From JBNKWA01 sp050299555 (lineage in GTDB: Bacteria; Pseudomonadota; Alphaproteobacteria; Rhodobacterales; Rhodobacteraceae), in the NCBI GenBank assembly GCA_050299555.1, contig JBNKWA010000078.1, forward strand, positions 1 to 54,560: a stretch of 54,560 bases of DNA. The letters run 5' to 3'. The notes beneath the pieces are model-generated. The model saw nothing but the letters and a program-made list of their open reading frames with translations. It did no database searches and was not told where the DNA came from. Position numbers and translations under genes: made by a program. Every line of letters begins with the position of its first letter. Within the stretch, counting starts at the first letter, position 1. Shown in pieces: positions 41,707-50,053 of the stretch.

Positions 41707-42465
41707 ATGAAGGTGCTTGTGCCCGTAAAGCGGGTGATCGACTACAACGTCAAGGTCCGGGTGAAGGCCGATGGCTCGGGTGTCGATCTGGCCAACGTCA
41801 AGATGAGCATGAACCCCTTCGACGAGATTGCGGTCGAAGAGGCGCTGCGGCTCAAGGAAGCGGGCAAGGCCGAGGAAGTGGTGGCGGTATCGATCGGCGT
41901 GAAGCAGGCGCAGGAAACCTTGCGCACCGCGCTGGCCATGGGCGCCGACCGGGCGATCCTGATCGAGGCGGCGGCAGACGTGACCACTGATATCGAGCCG
42001 CTGGCGGTGGCCAAGCTTCTCAAGGCGGTGATCGACGAGGAGAAGCCGGGGCTGGTGATCTGCGGCAAGCAGGCCATCGACAACGACATGAACGCCACCG
42101 GCCAGATGCTGGCGGCGCTGACCGGCTGGGCCCAGGCCACCTTCGCCTCCAAGCTCGAACTCGACGGCGATCATGCCAACGTCACCCGCGAGGTGGATGG
42201 CGGGCTGCAGACGATCCGGGTCAAGCTGCCGGCGATCATCTCGGTGGACCTGCGCCTCAACGAGCCGCGCTACGCCTCGCTGCCCAACATCATGAAGGCC
42301 AAGAAGAAGCCCTTGGACGAGAAGACGCCGGCCGACTACGGCGTCGATGCCAGCCCGCGGCTGACGGTGGTCAAGACCGCCGAGCCCGAGACGCGCAAGG
42401 CCGGCGTCAAGGTGGGCTCGGTTGACGAGCTGGTGGCGAAACTCAAGGAAGCGGGGGCGATCTGA
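41707..42465 (+). CDS. etfB: Electron transfer flavoprotein subunit beta
   Basis: 252 residues. With EtfA accepts electrons from acyl-CoA dehydrogenases and passes them to ETF-ubiquinone oxidoreductase. Motifs: VLVPVKRVIDYNVKVRVK, MSMNPFDEIAVEEALRLKE, ALAMGADRAILIE, GKQAIDNDMNATGQMLA, and the signature VDLRLNEPRYASLPNIMKAKKKP, the segment contacting dehydrogenases. Overlaps etfA by one base (TGATG). Confidence 0.97.
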   Translation: MKVLVPVKRVIDYNVKVRVKADGSGVDLANVKMSMNPFDEIAVEEALRLKEAGKAEEVVAVSIGVKQAQETLRTALAMGADRAILIEAAADVTTDIEPLAVAKLLKAVIDEEKPGLVICGKQAIDNDMNATGQMLAALTGWAQATFASKLELDGDHANVTREVDGGLQTIRVKLPAIISVDLRLNEPRYASLPNIMKAKKKPLDEKTPADYGVDASPRLTVVKTAEPETRKAGVKVGSVDELVAKLKEAGAI

Positions 42466-43391
42466 TGGCGGTTCTTGTTCTGGCCGAGGTGACCGACGGG
42501 CACCTGAGCATGGATGCCACCGCCAAGGCGGTGACGGCAGCCAGGGCGCTGGGCGAGGTGACGCTGCTCTGTGCCGGCGCTTCGGCGGCGGCTGCGGCGG
42601 CCGAGGCGGCGACCATCGAGGGTGTGGCCAAGGTGCTGTGCGCCGAGGCGCCGCTTTATGGCCACCGGCTGGCCGAGCCAACGGCGGCGCTGATGGTCTC
42701 GCTCGCCGGCGACTATACCCATATCGCGGCGCCGGCGACGACGGATGCCAAGAACATCCTGCCCCGGGTGGCAGCGCTTCTCGACGTGATGGTGATCTCG
42801 GACGTCTCCGCGGTGATCGATGCCGATACCTTCGAGCGGCCGATCTATGCCGGCAACGCCATCCAGACGGTGAAGTCGGCGGACGCCAAGAAGGTGGTCT
42901 CGTTCCGCACCTCGACCTTCGACGCCGCGCCCGCCGGCGGTTCGGCCCCGGTGGAGAACATCGCCGCGGCCGAGGACCCGGGGCTGAGTTCCTGGGTCGA
43001 GGACAAGGTAGCGGCCTCTGACCGGCCCGAGCTGACCTCGGCCAAGGTGGTGGTTTCCGGTGGCCGCGGTGTCGGCAGCCAGGAGGATTTCCACCTGATC
43101 GAGAAGCTTGCCGACAAGCTCGGGGCCGCCGTCGGCGCCTCCCGCGCGGCGGTCGATTCGGGCTATGCGCCGAACGACTGGCAGGTTGGCCAGACCGGCA
43201 AGGTGGTGGCGCCCGAGCTCTACGTGGCGGTGGGCATCTCCGGCGCCATCCAGCACCTCGCCGGGATGAAGGACAGCAAGGTGATCGTCGCCATCAACAA
43301 GGACGAGGAGGCGCCGATCTTCCAGGTCGCCGACTACGGCCTGGTGGGCGATCTCTTCCAGGTGGTGCCGGAGCTGACCGACAAGCTCTGA
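42465..43391 (+). CDS. etfA: Electron transfer flavoprotein subunit alpha
   Basis: 308 residues. Carries FAD in the C-terminal domain: GRGVGSQEDFHLIEKLADKLGAAVGASRAAVDSGY (split across 205-240), QVGQTGKVVAPELYVAVGISGAIQHLAGM and VIVAINKDEEAPIFQVADYGLVGDLFQVVPEL. Physiological partner for Mcd and other dehydrogenases. A large tandem repeat begins about 18 bp after the stop. Confidence 0.97.
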   Translation: MAVLVLAEVTDGHLSMDATAKAVTAARALGEVTLLCAGASAAAAAAEAATIEGVAKVLCAEAPLYGHRLAEPTAALMVSLAGDYTHIAAPATTDAKNILPRVAALLDVMVISDVSAVIDADTFERPIYAGNAIQTVKSADAKKVVSFRTSTFDAAPAGGSAPVENIAAAEDPGLSSWVEDKVAASDRPELTSAKVVVSGGRGVGSQEDFHLIEKLADKLGAAVGASRAAVDSGYAPNDWQVGQTGKVVAPELYVAVGISGAIQHLAGMKDSKVIVAINKDEEAPIFQVADYGLVGDLFQVVPELTDKL

Positions 43392-43408
43392 GGCGGATTT
43401 CCGGTTCC

Positions 43409-44300
43409 GGCGGGGGGCCTTGCCGCCTCCCGGCGCCGGCCCATCTCGCTCGCCGCCGAGTGCCTGGGCCGAGAAGACCGGCGAACAGAGGCCGTGCGGT
43501 GCGCACCCTGGTGCCTCCGGTCCGGACCCGACTCCGCGGCGTCCTGCGACGGTGTCATCCAGCGGGGCCTTTCCGCCCTCCCCGCGGGCACCTCACTGGC
43601 CGCAGAGTGCCTGGGCCGAGAAGACCGGCGAACAGCGGCCGTGCGACGCGCACCCTGGTGCCTCCGGTCCGGAACCGCCTGCGCGGTGTCCGCGACGGTG
43701 TCATCCGGCGGGGCCTTCCCGCCCTCCCCGCGGGCACCTCACTCGCCGCCGAGTGCCTGGGCCGAGAAGGCCGGCGAAGAGCGGCCGTGCGGTGCGCACC
43801 CTGGTGCCTCCGGTCCAGACCCGACTCCGCGGCGTCCTGCGGCGGTGTCATCCGGGGGGCCTTGCCGCCCCTCTCGGCGCTGGCTTGTCTCGCTCGCCGC
43901 AGAGTGCCTGGGCCGAGAAGACCGGCGAACAGCGGCCGTGCGACGCGCACCTTGGTGCCTCCGATCCGGACCCGCCTGCGCGGTGTGCTGCAGCGATGTC
44001 ATCCGGCGGGGCCTTGCCGCCCCTCTCGGCGCCGGCTTGTCTCGCACGCCGCAGAGTGCCTGGGCCGAGAAGACCGGCGAACAGCGGCCGTGAGACGCGC
44101 ACCTTGGTGCCTCCGGTCCAGACCCGACTCCGCGGCGTCCTGCGGCGGTGTCATCCGGGGGGCCTTGCCGCCCCTCTCGGCGCCGGCCCATCTCGCTGGC
44201 CGCCGAGTGCCTGGGCCGAGAAGACCGGCGAACAGCGGCCGTGAGACGCGCACCTTGGTGCCTCCGATCCGGACCCGCGCGCGGCGGCGACGCTCATCCG
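43409..44300. repeat. Tandem array of six ~150-bp units, two alternating subtypes
   Basis: Anchors GAGTGCCTGGGCCGAGAAG recur at 43458, 43605, 43751, 43902, 44054 and 44205 (periods 147, 146, 151, 152, 151). Each unit has a GCACC-(C/T)T-GGTGC hairpin, a GGTCCGGACC-like palindrome and a GGCGG...CCGCC hairpin. Units 1, 3, 5 share GACTCCGCGGCGTCCTGCG; units 2, 4 (and partly 6) have GCCTGCGCGGTGT instead, so a ~300-bp dimer repeats. Periods are not multiples of three, so long frames through it are not genes. It fills the gap between convergent etfA and the DUF6473 gene. Confidence 0.92.
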
Positions 44301-44340
44301 GCGCGATGACTCCAGTGCGTTTCGTGCCCGGGCATGCCGC

Positions 44341-45255
44341 TCAGAGCCCGAATTTCAGCCCCAGCTTTTCCCAGCTGCGGCGCACCAGCGAGGCGCGCTC
44401 GGCCTTCATCGGGATCATCCGGCGCAGCACCGGAAACAGGATCTCCGCCGCCTCGCGATGCATGTGCTCGCCGGGGAAGGACATCGCGATGCGGTGGTCG
44501 CGATCGTCGAACATCCGATCCTCGCCCGACGGGCATTGCGCCGCCGGCGACGCCTCGTAAAGCAGCATGCCGGCTGCATGCGGCGCGATCTTCTTCATCA
44601 TCTCGCCATCGACCATCATCGGGCCGATGCCGACGCCGTCGGGATTGTAGGGCGCCGGCGCGTCGGAGGCGCGGCCGGCCATCCAGAACAACAGCTTCGT
44701 CGTCTCGATGGCGGCGAGCAGTTCGCGCATGCGGGCGACCCAGGCATCGCGGATCTCGATCTCCATCACCTCGAACTTTTGCGGCCCGACATGCTTGAGA
44801 TGGGTCAGCATGTCGCGAACATAGGCAAAGCGTCCGAAATCGACCCGCGGATACAGCGCCTGCAGCCCCTTCGACACCGATTCCAGGCGGCCATTGCGGC
44901 GCGGGAAGACGGTGTACATTCGGTTGGAGGTCGCGAAGGCGTCGGTGGCGGTGACCACGCACAGTTCGGCCCGGCTGCACGCCTCCAGGATCACCGGATC
45001 CTTGAGATAGAAGCTCGGCCCCGCGTCGGGTGTGCCCCAGTTGGCGCAGGGTACCGTCAGTTCGCGCGCGAGCAAGGCCGGGAACGGCGTGGCAACGAAG
45101 CGGCCATAGGTTTCCGACCCGCCGAGGAAGGCCACATAGCGGCCGCTGAGATCGGGTTTGGGCCCGCGGAAATACTGCTGCGACCGGCCGAAGCGATAGG
45201 TGTCGCCACCGGTCCGCTCATCGGTCCACAACTCGTTGCCCGATACATTCTCCAT
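44341..45255 (-). CDS. DUF6473 family protein
   Basis: 304 residues. Starts with a short polar stretch, then YRFGRSQQYFRGPKPDLSGRYVAFLGGSETYGRFV (in parts 22-56), PFPALLARELTVPCANWGTPDAGPSFYLKDP, and a C-terminal half with LLFWMAGRASDAP. The GGSETYG and NWGTPDAGP pattern is that of DUF6473, seen in Rhodobacterales, and recalls SGNH/sulfotransferase-like folds; function unknown. ATG at 45255 chosen over GTG at 45258 for its spacing from GGGGAA. Confidence 0.8.
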   Translation of the reverse strand: MENVSGNELWTDERTGGDTYRFGRSQQYFRGPKPDLSGRYVAFLGGSETYGRFVATPFPALLARELTVPCANWGTPDAGPSFYLKDPVILEACSRAELCVVTATDAFATSNRMYTVFPRRNGRLESVSKGLQALYPRVDFGRFAYVRDMLTHLKHVGPQKFEVMEIEIRDAWVARMRELLAAIETTKLLFWMAGRASDAPAPYNPDGVGIGPMMVDGEMMKKIAPHAAGMLLYEASPAAQCPSGEDRMFDDRDHRIAMSFPGEHMHREAAEILFPVLRRMIPMKAERASLVRRSWEKLGLKFGL

Positions 45256-45441
45256 CACGCTTCCCCGGAGGTTCCCGACTGTCGGCGCCCGTCCCCCTCA
45301 GCCCTAGCGCGAAGCGGTTTCAAAGCCGCTAACGGCGGTTGCGGTACAGGCGAAGTCGTCTCGCGAAAGCGGTTGCGAAGGTCCGGGCCCGGGGCCTAAA
45401 GTCGTGTGCCGCAATGCAGCAAGAAAAGATCGGAACAGGGC

Positions 45442-46317
45442 ATGGGGATCAGGTCAGTCGGCATCATCGGCGCGGGCCAGATGGGCAGCGGCATCGCGCA
45501 GGTTTTTGCCGCGGCGGGCTACGAGGTGGCGCTGAACGACATCTCGGACGAGGCCGTCAACGTGGCGCTTGACCACATCGCCGGCAATCTCGACCGCCAG
45601 ATCCAGCGCGAGCGCATCACCGAGGCGGACAAGGCCGCCACCCTCAGCCGCATCCGCAAGGCGCCCGAACTGGCCACGGTCGGGGCCACCGACCTGGTGA
45701 TCGAGGCGGCGACCGAGAACGAGGAGCTGAAGCGCACCATCTTCAAGGGGCTGCTGCCGCACCTCGCCCCGCAGACGATCCTGACCTCGAACACCTCTTC
45801 GATCTCGATCACCCGGCTCGCCTCGGTTACCGACCGGCCCGAGCGGTTCATGGGCTTCCATTTCATGAACCCGGTGCCGGTGATGCAGCTGGTGGAGCTG
45901 ATCCGCGGCATCGCCACCGACGACGCCACCTTCCAGAGCCTTCAGGAGGTGGTGAGGGTGCTGGGCAAGACGGCAGCCACGGCCGAGGACTTTCCGGCCT
46001 TCATCGTCAACCGCATCCTGATGCCTATGATCAACGAGGCGATCTACACGCTCTACGAAGGCGTCGGCTCGGTCCTGTCCATCGACACCTGTCTCAAGCT
46101 CGGCGCCAACCATCCGATGGGGCCGCTGGAGCTTGCCGACTTCATCGGCCTCGACACCTGCCTTGCCATCATGAACGTGCTGCACGAGGGCCTGGCGGAC
46201 ACCAAGTACCGGCCCTGTCCGCTCCTGGTGAAATATGTCGAGGCGGGTTGGCTCGGCCGCAAGACCCAGCGCGGTTTCTACGACTACCGCGGCGACGAAC
46301 CGGTGCCGACGCGCTGA
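45442..46317 (+). CDS. 3-hydroxybutyryl-CoA dehydrogenase
   Basis: 291 residues. NAD(P)-binding GAGQMGSGIAQVFAAAGYEV (10-29), SNTSSISIT, ERFMGFHFMNPVPVMQLVE (catalytic His/Glu region) and NRILMPMINEAI, GANHPMGPLELADFIGLD, the 3HCDH C-terminal domain. Converts acetoacetyl-CoA and 3-hydroxybutyryl-CoA in PHB/ethylmalonyl-CoA or butanoate metabolism. In relatives it directly follows etfA; here the repeat array and DUF6473 intervene. ATG at 45442. Confidence 0.95.
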   Translation: MGIRSVGIIGAGQMGSGIAQVFAAAGYEVALNDISDEAVNVALDHIAGNLDRQIQRERITEADKAATLSRIRKAPELATVGATDLVIEAATENEELKRTIFKGLLPHLAPQTILTSNTSSISITRLASVTDRPERFMGFHFMNPVPVMQLVELIRGIATDDATFQSLQEVVRVLGKTAATAEDFPAFIVNRILMPMINEAIYTLYEGVGSVLSIDTCLKLGANHPMGPLELADFIGLDTCLAIMNVLHEGLADTKYRPCPLLVKYVEAGWLGRKTQRGFYDYRGDEPVPTR

Positions 46318-46407
46318 GCGAACCCCGAGGCACGATACGCCGCCGCGAATAGAACGGGGCCCGGACGCGTAAGACAGACATCGCAGCGTTCAAAAGGGAT
46401 CACGCTT

Positions 46408-46995
46408 ATGTCCGTCCGTTCCATCCTCGCCACCACGACCCTGGTTCTGGGGCTTGCGGTGCCCGTCGCAGCGCTGCCGGCGGTCGCGGCGCCCTGGTAC
46501 CTGTCGCCCGAGACCTCGATCCAGGTCGATGTCAAATACGTCGACTCGCTGGTCAAGATCCGCTTTCCGACGCTGTCGGGCGCCATCGAGTTCGACGAGC
46601 GCCACCCCGAACGCGCGGCCGCGAAGATCAAGGTGGCGACCGCCGACCTCGAGACCGGCCTGGGGCTGATCAACAACCTCGCCGAGTCCAGGCAGTTCCT
46701 TGATGCAAGCGGACATCCCACCATCGACTTCACCCTCGATCGGCTGGAGCAGACGTCGAAATCTACCGCCGACATTCATGGCTCGATCACGCTGGTTGGC
46801 GTCACCCGGCCGATCACCTTCAAGGCGACGGTGTTCCGCTATGGCCCGTCACAGGACGACCCGTCGCTGATCGAGGCCGGCTTCAACCTCGAAGGTGCCG
46901 TCGACCGGACCGATTTCGGCATCACCGCGGGTCAGCCCGACATCGCCAACACCCTGCCCATCCACATCCACCTGCTGATGCGCTCCAAGCCGTGA
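46408..46995 (+). CDS. YceI family periplasmic protein
   Basis: 195 residues. Signal peptide 1-27 (MSVRSILATTTLVLGLAVPVAAL..., cleaved after a small-residue AVAA region). Then the YceI lipocalin-like barrel: STADIHGSITLVGVTRPITFKATV and a closing HIHLLM. The family binds isoprenoid or lipid ligands in the periplasm. Paired with cytochrome b561 just downstream, a common partnership. Confidence 0.92.
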   Translation: MSVRSILATTTLVLGLAVPVAALPAVAAPWYLSPETSIQVDVKYVDSLVKIRFPTLSGAIEFDERHPERAAAKIKVATADLETGLGLINNLAESRQFLDASGHPTIDFTLDRLEQTSKSTADIHGSITLVGVTRPITFKATVFRYGPSQDDPSLIEAGFNLEGAVDRTDFGITAGQPDIANTLPIHIHLLMRSKP

Positions 46996-47030
46996 CGCAT
47001 CCATCCGGCATAGGACAGGAGGGCCTGGAC

Positions 47031-47606
47031 ATGGGCACCCGCGACGGCGCGGCCGGCTGGAACCGGCCGGCCAGGGCGCTGCACTGGCTGATGGCGCTCC
47101 TGATCCTCGGCCTCTTGGCGCTCGGCCTCTACATGACCGAGGTGGAAAAGGAACTGGTGCGGCAGATCGCCATGTACCAGTGGCACAAGAGCTTCGGCTT
47201 CACCGTCTTCTGCCTGGCGGTGCTCAGGGTGATCTGGCGGCTGACCCATGCATCGCCGGCGCTGCCGGCGCGCATGCCCGGCTGGCAGAAGGCGGCATCG
47301 CATGTCAGCCACCTGGCGCTCTACGTGCTGATCTTCGCGACGCCGCTGACCGGATGGCTGATGGCCACCTCCTCGCCCTACAACGATCCCGACGCGGCGC
47401 TCTATCTGCCGAACCTGGTCTTCGGCCTGTTTCCGATGCCCGACCCCTATCCGGTCGGGGACAAGGCGGTAGAGCATTTCTGGTTCGGCGCCCACCAGCT
47501 CTGCGTGCTGGCGCTCGGTCTGGTGCTGGTCGTGCACGTGGCGGCGGCGCTGAAGCATCACTTCGTCGATCGCGACGAAATCCTGCGGCGGATGATCCGA
47601 GGCTAG
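47031..47606 (+). CDS. Cytochrome b561 family protein
   Basis: 191 residues, four membrane helices with heme-ligand histidines: ALHWLMALLILGLLALGLYM, YQWHKSFGFTVFCLAVLRVIWRL, HLALYVLIFATPLTGWLM and HQLCVLALGLVLVVHVAAALKHHF. Transfers electrons across the inner membrane, presumably linked to quinone and YceI. ATG at 47031 has AGGAGGG at 7 bases; a GTG at 46992 overlapping the yceI stop is a possible longer start. Confidence 0.93.
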   Translation: MGTRDGAAGWNRPARALHWLMALLILGLLALGLYMTEVEKELVRQIAMYQWHKSFGFTVFCLAVLRVIWRLTHASPALPARMPGWQKAASHVSHLALYVLIFATPLTGWLMATSSPYNDPDAALYLPNLVFGLFPMPDPYPVGDKAVEHFWFGAHQLCVLALGLVLVVHVAAALKHHFVDRDEILRRMIRG

Positions 47607-47998
47607 GCCAGAACCGTCTCTTGGAAAGGATGCTTGGGCGATATGCCATGGGCTGACCAACGTGATCCTGGTCAAGCTTCAACAGGCTTGAGCGAACCTC
47701 CGGGTCAGATTGCATCTCTGATCCGGCCTCGCTTTGGGTCGCCGACCAAATTGTGGAAACGTCGCCGCCCGTTTGGTATCGCCCGATCGCGCGTCCCCAT
47801 CCGCCCCCGCTACCGACGCCGCGCCTCCCGACCTATCCCCTTCCCGCAGCCGCGGCGCTGGCCAGAGGCGTTGCGCCGCCGGTGGGGTGTGGTTCCCTGG
47901 GCGCTGGCTGCGCCGTTGCTGTCGGGCGCGAAGTGCTCCCGCCGCGGCGGCCACCGACCTTGCCTTGAATGGAAATGTGCCGGGTGCCCGCGCCCGGG
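47607..47998. other. 392-bp gap, nothing convincing
   Basis: Between convergent cytochrome b561 and the HPr gene. Open frames exist on both strands but are Arg/Pro-rich with no ribosome site and no recognisable motif. No terminator-like hairpin plus T-tract was found. Confidence 0.5.
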
Positions 47999-48271
47999 CT
48001 ACCGGTCCTCGCCGAAGCGCCCCGCCACCAGCGCCCTGAGCGCTTCGGCCACCTCGGCCTCGTCCGGCCCCTCGACGGTGACCGCGATCTCGGTGCCGCG
48101 GCTGGCGGCCAGCATCAGAAGCCCCATGATCGACTCGCCGCCCACGGTCACCCCGTCGCGGCTGACGCGTACCTCGGACGAGAACCGCTCCACGGTCTCG
48201 ACGAACTTGGCCGAGGCGCGGGCGTGCAGACCCTTTTCGTTGATGATCGGCAATGTGAGCGACATCGCCAT
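47999..48271 (-). CDS. ptsH: HPr phosphocarrier protein
   Basis: 90 residues. Phosphocarrier of the PTS: GLHARASAKF with phospho-His16 and GGESIMGLLML with regulatory Ser47, the target of HPr kinase. ATG at 48271 shares bases with the EIIA stop (TGATG); ATG at 48265 is an alternative. Together with EIIA-Man and HprK, and no sugar-transporting EIIB/C visible, it forms a regulatory PTS. Confidence 0.95.
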   Translation of the reverse strand: MAMSLTLPIINEKGLHARASAKFVETVERFSSEVRVSRDGVTVGGESIMGLLMLAASRGTEIAVTVEGPDEAEVAEALRALVAGRFGEDR

Positions 48272-48684
48272 CAGGCGCTGGCAGCCCTTTCGCGGGCTAT
48301 GATTTCGTCTGCGCTGTTGATGTACTTGCGCCCCGCGCTCAGGGCACAGGCCACTGCCTCGTCGAGATCGAGCTGGCGCGCCTTGGCCAGTTTCACCAGC
48401 ATCGGCAGATTGGCACCGTAAAGCACCTTGCGGTCGGGCCTGCGGCAAGCGCTCATGGCCAGGTTCGAGGGGGTGCCGCCGAACATGTCCGTCACCACGA
48501 CCACACCGTCGCCCTTGTCCACCTGCGCCACCGCCGCGCTGACCTCGAGCGCCTTGTCGCCGGGGGCGTCGTCGGGCGCAATGGATACAGCAATCGCGTT
48601 GGGCAATTGGCCGACCACATGCTGCATCGCTGCCAAATACTCGTTGGCAAGCCCGCCATGCGCAACGATCACGATCCCGATCAA
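48271..48684 (-). CDS. PTS EIIA component, mannose-type
   Basis: 137 residues. GIVIVAHGGLANEYLAAM with phospho-His9, GVVVVTDMFGGTPSNLAM and VLYGANLPMLVKL, the EIIA-Man (ManX-like, EIIA4) fold. The start is a TTG (48684) sharing TTGA with the RapZ stop, after GTGGGG. In alphaproteobacteria such EIIA proteins act in regulation, and EIIA-Man is reported to affect ChvG/ChvI-type signalling in Rhizobiales, matching its neighbours here. Confidence 0.93.
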   Translation of the reverse strand: MIGIVIVAHGGLANEYLAAMQHVVGQLPNAIAVSIAPDDAPGDKALEVSAAVAQVDKGDGVVVVTDMFGGTPSNLAMSACRRPDRKVLYGANLPMLVKLAKARQLDLDEAVACALSAGRKYINSADEIIARERAASA

Positions 48685-49595
48685 CTCAACCCCACTGCCC
48701 TAGCCAAGGCGTCACCCGCCTCGCGCTCAAGCTCCCGATGCCGAATAGACACCTGCCAATCCTCCTGTGCAAGTCGATTCGCCAGCGCATCGGCCACCAT
48801 GACCGAGCGGTGGCGCCCGCCGGTACAACCCAGGCCGATACTGAAGTAAGACTTGCCCTCGGCCTTGTACGCGGGGAGCAACATCAAGGTTAATCGCACA
48901 AGTTGGTCAAAGAAGGGTTGAAATGCAGCATCATTTCTTATGTGCCCTGCGACCGCCGCATCGCGGCCGGTCATCGGTCGCAGCGCCGGCTCCCAGTGCG
49001 GGTTGCGCAGGAACCGGCAGTCGATGACCATGTCGACGCCCCGCGGCAGCCCGCGCTTGTAGGAAAACGAGTGCACCGCCACGGCAAGCTGCGCCGCTGC
49101 CTCGCGCCCGAAGACCTGCGCCAGTTCGGCGCGCAGGTCGTGCGGACTCATCTCCGATGTATCCACCAGCACGTCGGCGCGGTCGCGCAGCCCGCGCAGC
49201 ATCTCCTGCTCGTGCTCGATCGCCGCGACCAGTGTCTCGCCCAGCGGATGCCGCCGCCGGGTCTCTGAAAAGCGGCGGATCAGGGTTTCGGTGCGGGCGT
49301 CGATATAGGCCAGCGTGATCGACAGCCCGTCCTTCTGCTGCAGCGATTCGATGGCCGCCATCAGCCCGGTGGCGCTGAAATCGCGGGTGCGGGCGTCGAC
49401 GCCGATGGCGATGGGGCGGCCGGGCTCGTCGCCGGTCGGGGCGACCAGCAGCCGCGGCAGCAGCCCGATCGGCATGTTGTCGATGGCCTCGTAGCCGAAA
49501 TCCTCAAGCGCGTTGATCGCCGTCGACCGTCCGGCGCCTGATGGCCCGGTGATGATGACGACATCCTGCGATACGGCCGGATTGGACTCGCTCAA
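48681..49595 (-). CDS. rapZ: RNase adapter protein RapZ
   Basis: 304 residues. P-loop GPSGAGRST (17-25; Arg in place of the usual Lys, common in alphaproteobacterial members), DARTRDF, SFSYKRGLPRGVDMVIDCRFLRNPHW and the C-terminal signature IGLGCTGGRHRSVMVADAL. RapZ family proteins bind small RNAs and hexosamine metabolites in enterics; in alphaproteobacteria the role is less clear. I chose TTG at 49595, which overlaps the HprK stop (TTGA); an upstream TTG at 49619 is possible. Confidence 0.93.
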   Translation of the reverse strand: MSESNPAVSQDVVIITGPSGAGRSTAINALEDFGYEAIDNMPIGLLPRLLVAPTGDEPGRPIAIGVDARTRDFSATGLMAAIESLQQKDGLSITLAYIDARTETLIRRFSETRRRHPLGETLVAAIEHEQEMLRGLRDRADVLVDTSEMSPHDLRAELAQVFGREAAAQLAVAVHSFSYKRGLPRGVDMVIDCRFLRNPHWEPALRPMTGRDAAVAGHIRNDAAFQPFFDQLVRLTLMLLPAYKAEGKSYFSIGLGCTGGRHRSVMVADALANRLAQEDWQVSIRHRELEREAGDALARAVGLS

Positions 49596-50053
49596 GACTC
49601 CGTGGTCCACGACATGCAACCCCCGCGCCCGATCAGCGTGAGCGCATGGTCCAGATTTGGGACCTTGTGGCCGTTGATCAACGGTAGGTGCAAGCCAGCC
49701 ACATCACATTGTCTTGCCTGTGGCATCCGCGCATCGGCCGCGGCGCCGAGATCGACCACCAGCCGCAAGGGGCGCGGGCCGATCGTCTCGACGGCGAGGA
49801 TGCCGATGCCGCGTGCCTCGATCCGGCCGGCGATGGCGGGCGAGGCGCAGGCTGCCCAGACCGCGCCATCGCGGGCCTCGACGGCGATTCGATCGTCGCC
49901 GATCAGCCCGGCGCCGAGCGACATCAGGCGCATCGCCAGCCCGCTCTTGCCGCTGCCCGAGGGGCCGGTGATGAGGATGCCGAAGCTGCCGAAGGCCACC
50001 GCCGAGGCATGCAGGATCTCGCCTCGCGGCGGCACCTGCGGCCGATCGGTCAC
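49592..50053 (-). CDS. hprK: HPr kinase/phosphorylase, short alphaproteobacterial form
   Basis: 153 residues, only the C-terminal kinase domain of the long Firmicutes enzyme. Walker A GPSGSGKSG (30-38), LIGDDRIAVEA, and RIEARGIGIL; phosphorylates HPr on Ser47. N-terminal domain absent, as is normal in alphaproteobacteria. GTG at 50053 overlaps the chvG stop (GTGA), so chvI-chvG-hprK-rapZ-EIIA-HPr are one translationally chained operon. Confidence 0.93.
   Translation of the reverse strand: MTDRPQVPPRGEILHASAVAFGSFGILITGPSGSGKSGLAMRLMSLGAGLIGDDRIAVEARDGAVWAACASPAIAGRIEARGIGILAVETIGPRPLRLVVDLGAAADARMPQARQCDVAGLHLPLINGHKVPNLDHALTLIGRGGCMSWTTES

Noticed and set aside
43409..44300. CRISPR array
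   Set aside because: Units of ~150 bp are similar throughout; there are no short identical repeats with unique spacers and no cas genes.
43460..44560. 366-codon frame and several others through the tandem array
   Set aside because: Array periods are not multiples of three, all frames are open because of composition, and no ribosome site is present.
47634..48302. 222-codon plus-strand frame
   Set aside because: Overlaps HPr antisense and has no recognisable motif or ribosome site.
48681..49595. RapZ P-loop Arg instead of Lys as a broken site
   Set aside because: The GRST form is what I expect in alphaproteobacterial RapZ proteins, so not treated as anomalous.
49592..50053. Truncated HPr kinase as a pseudogene
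   Set aside because: The short, kinase-domain-only form is normal in alphaproteobacteria and is chained by overlaps to its neighbours.
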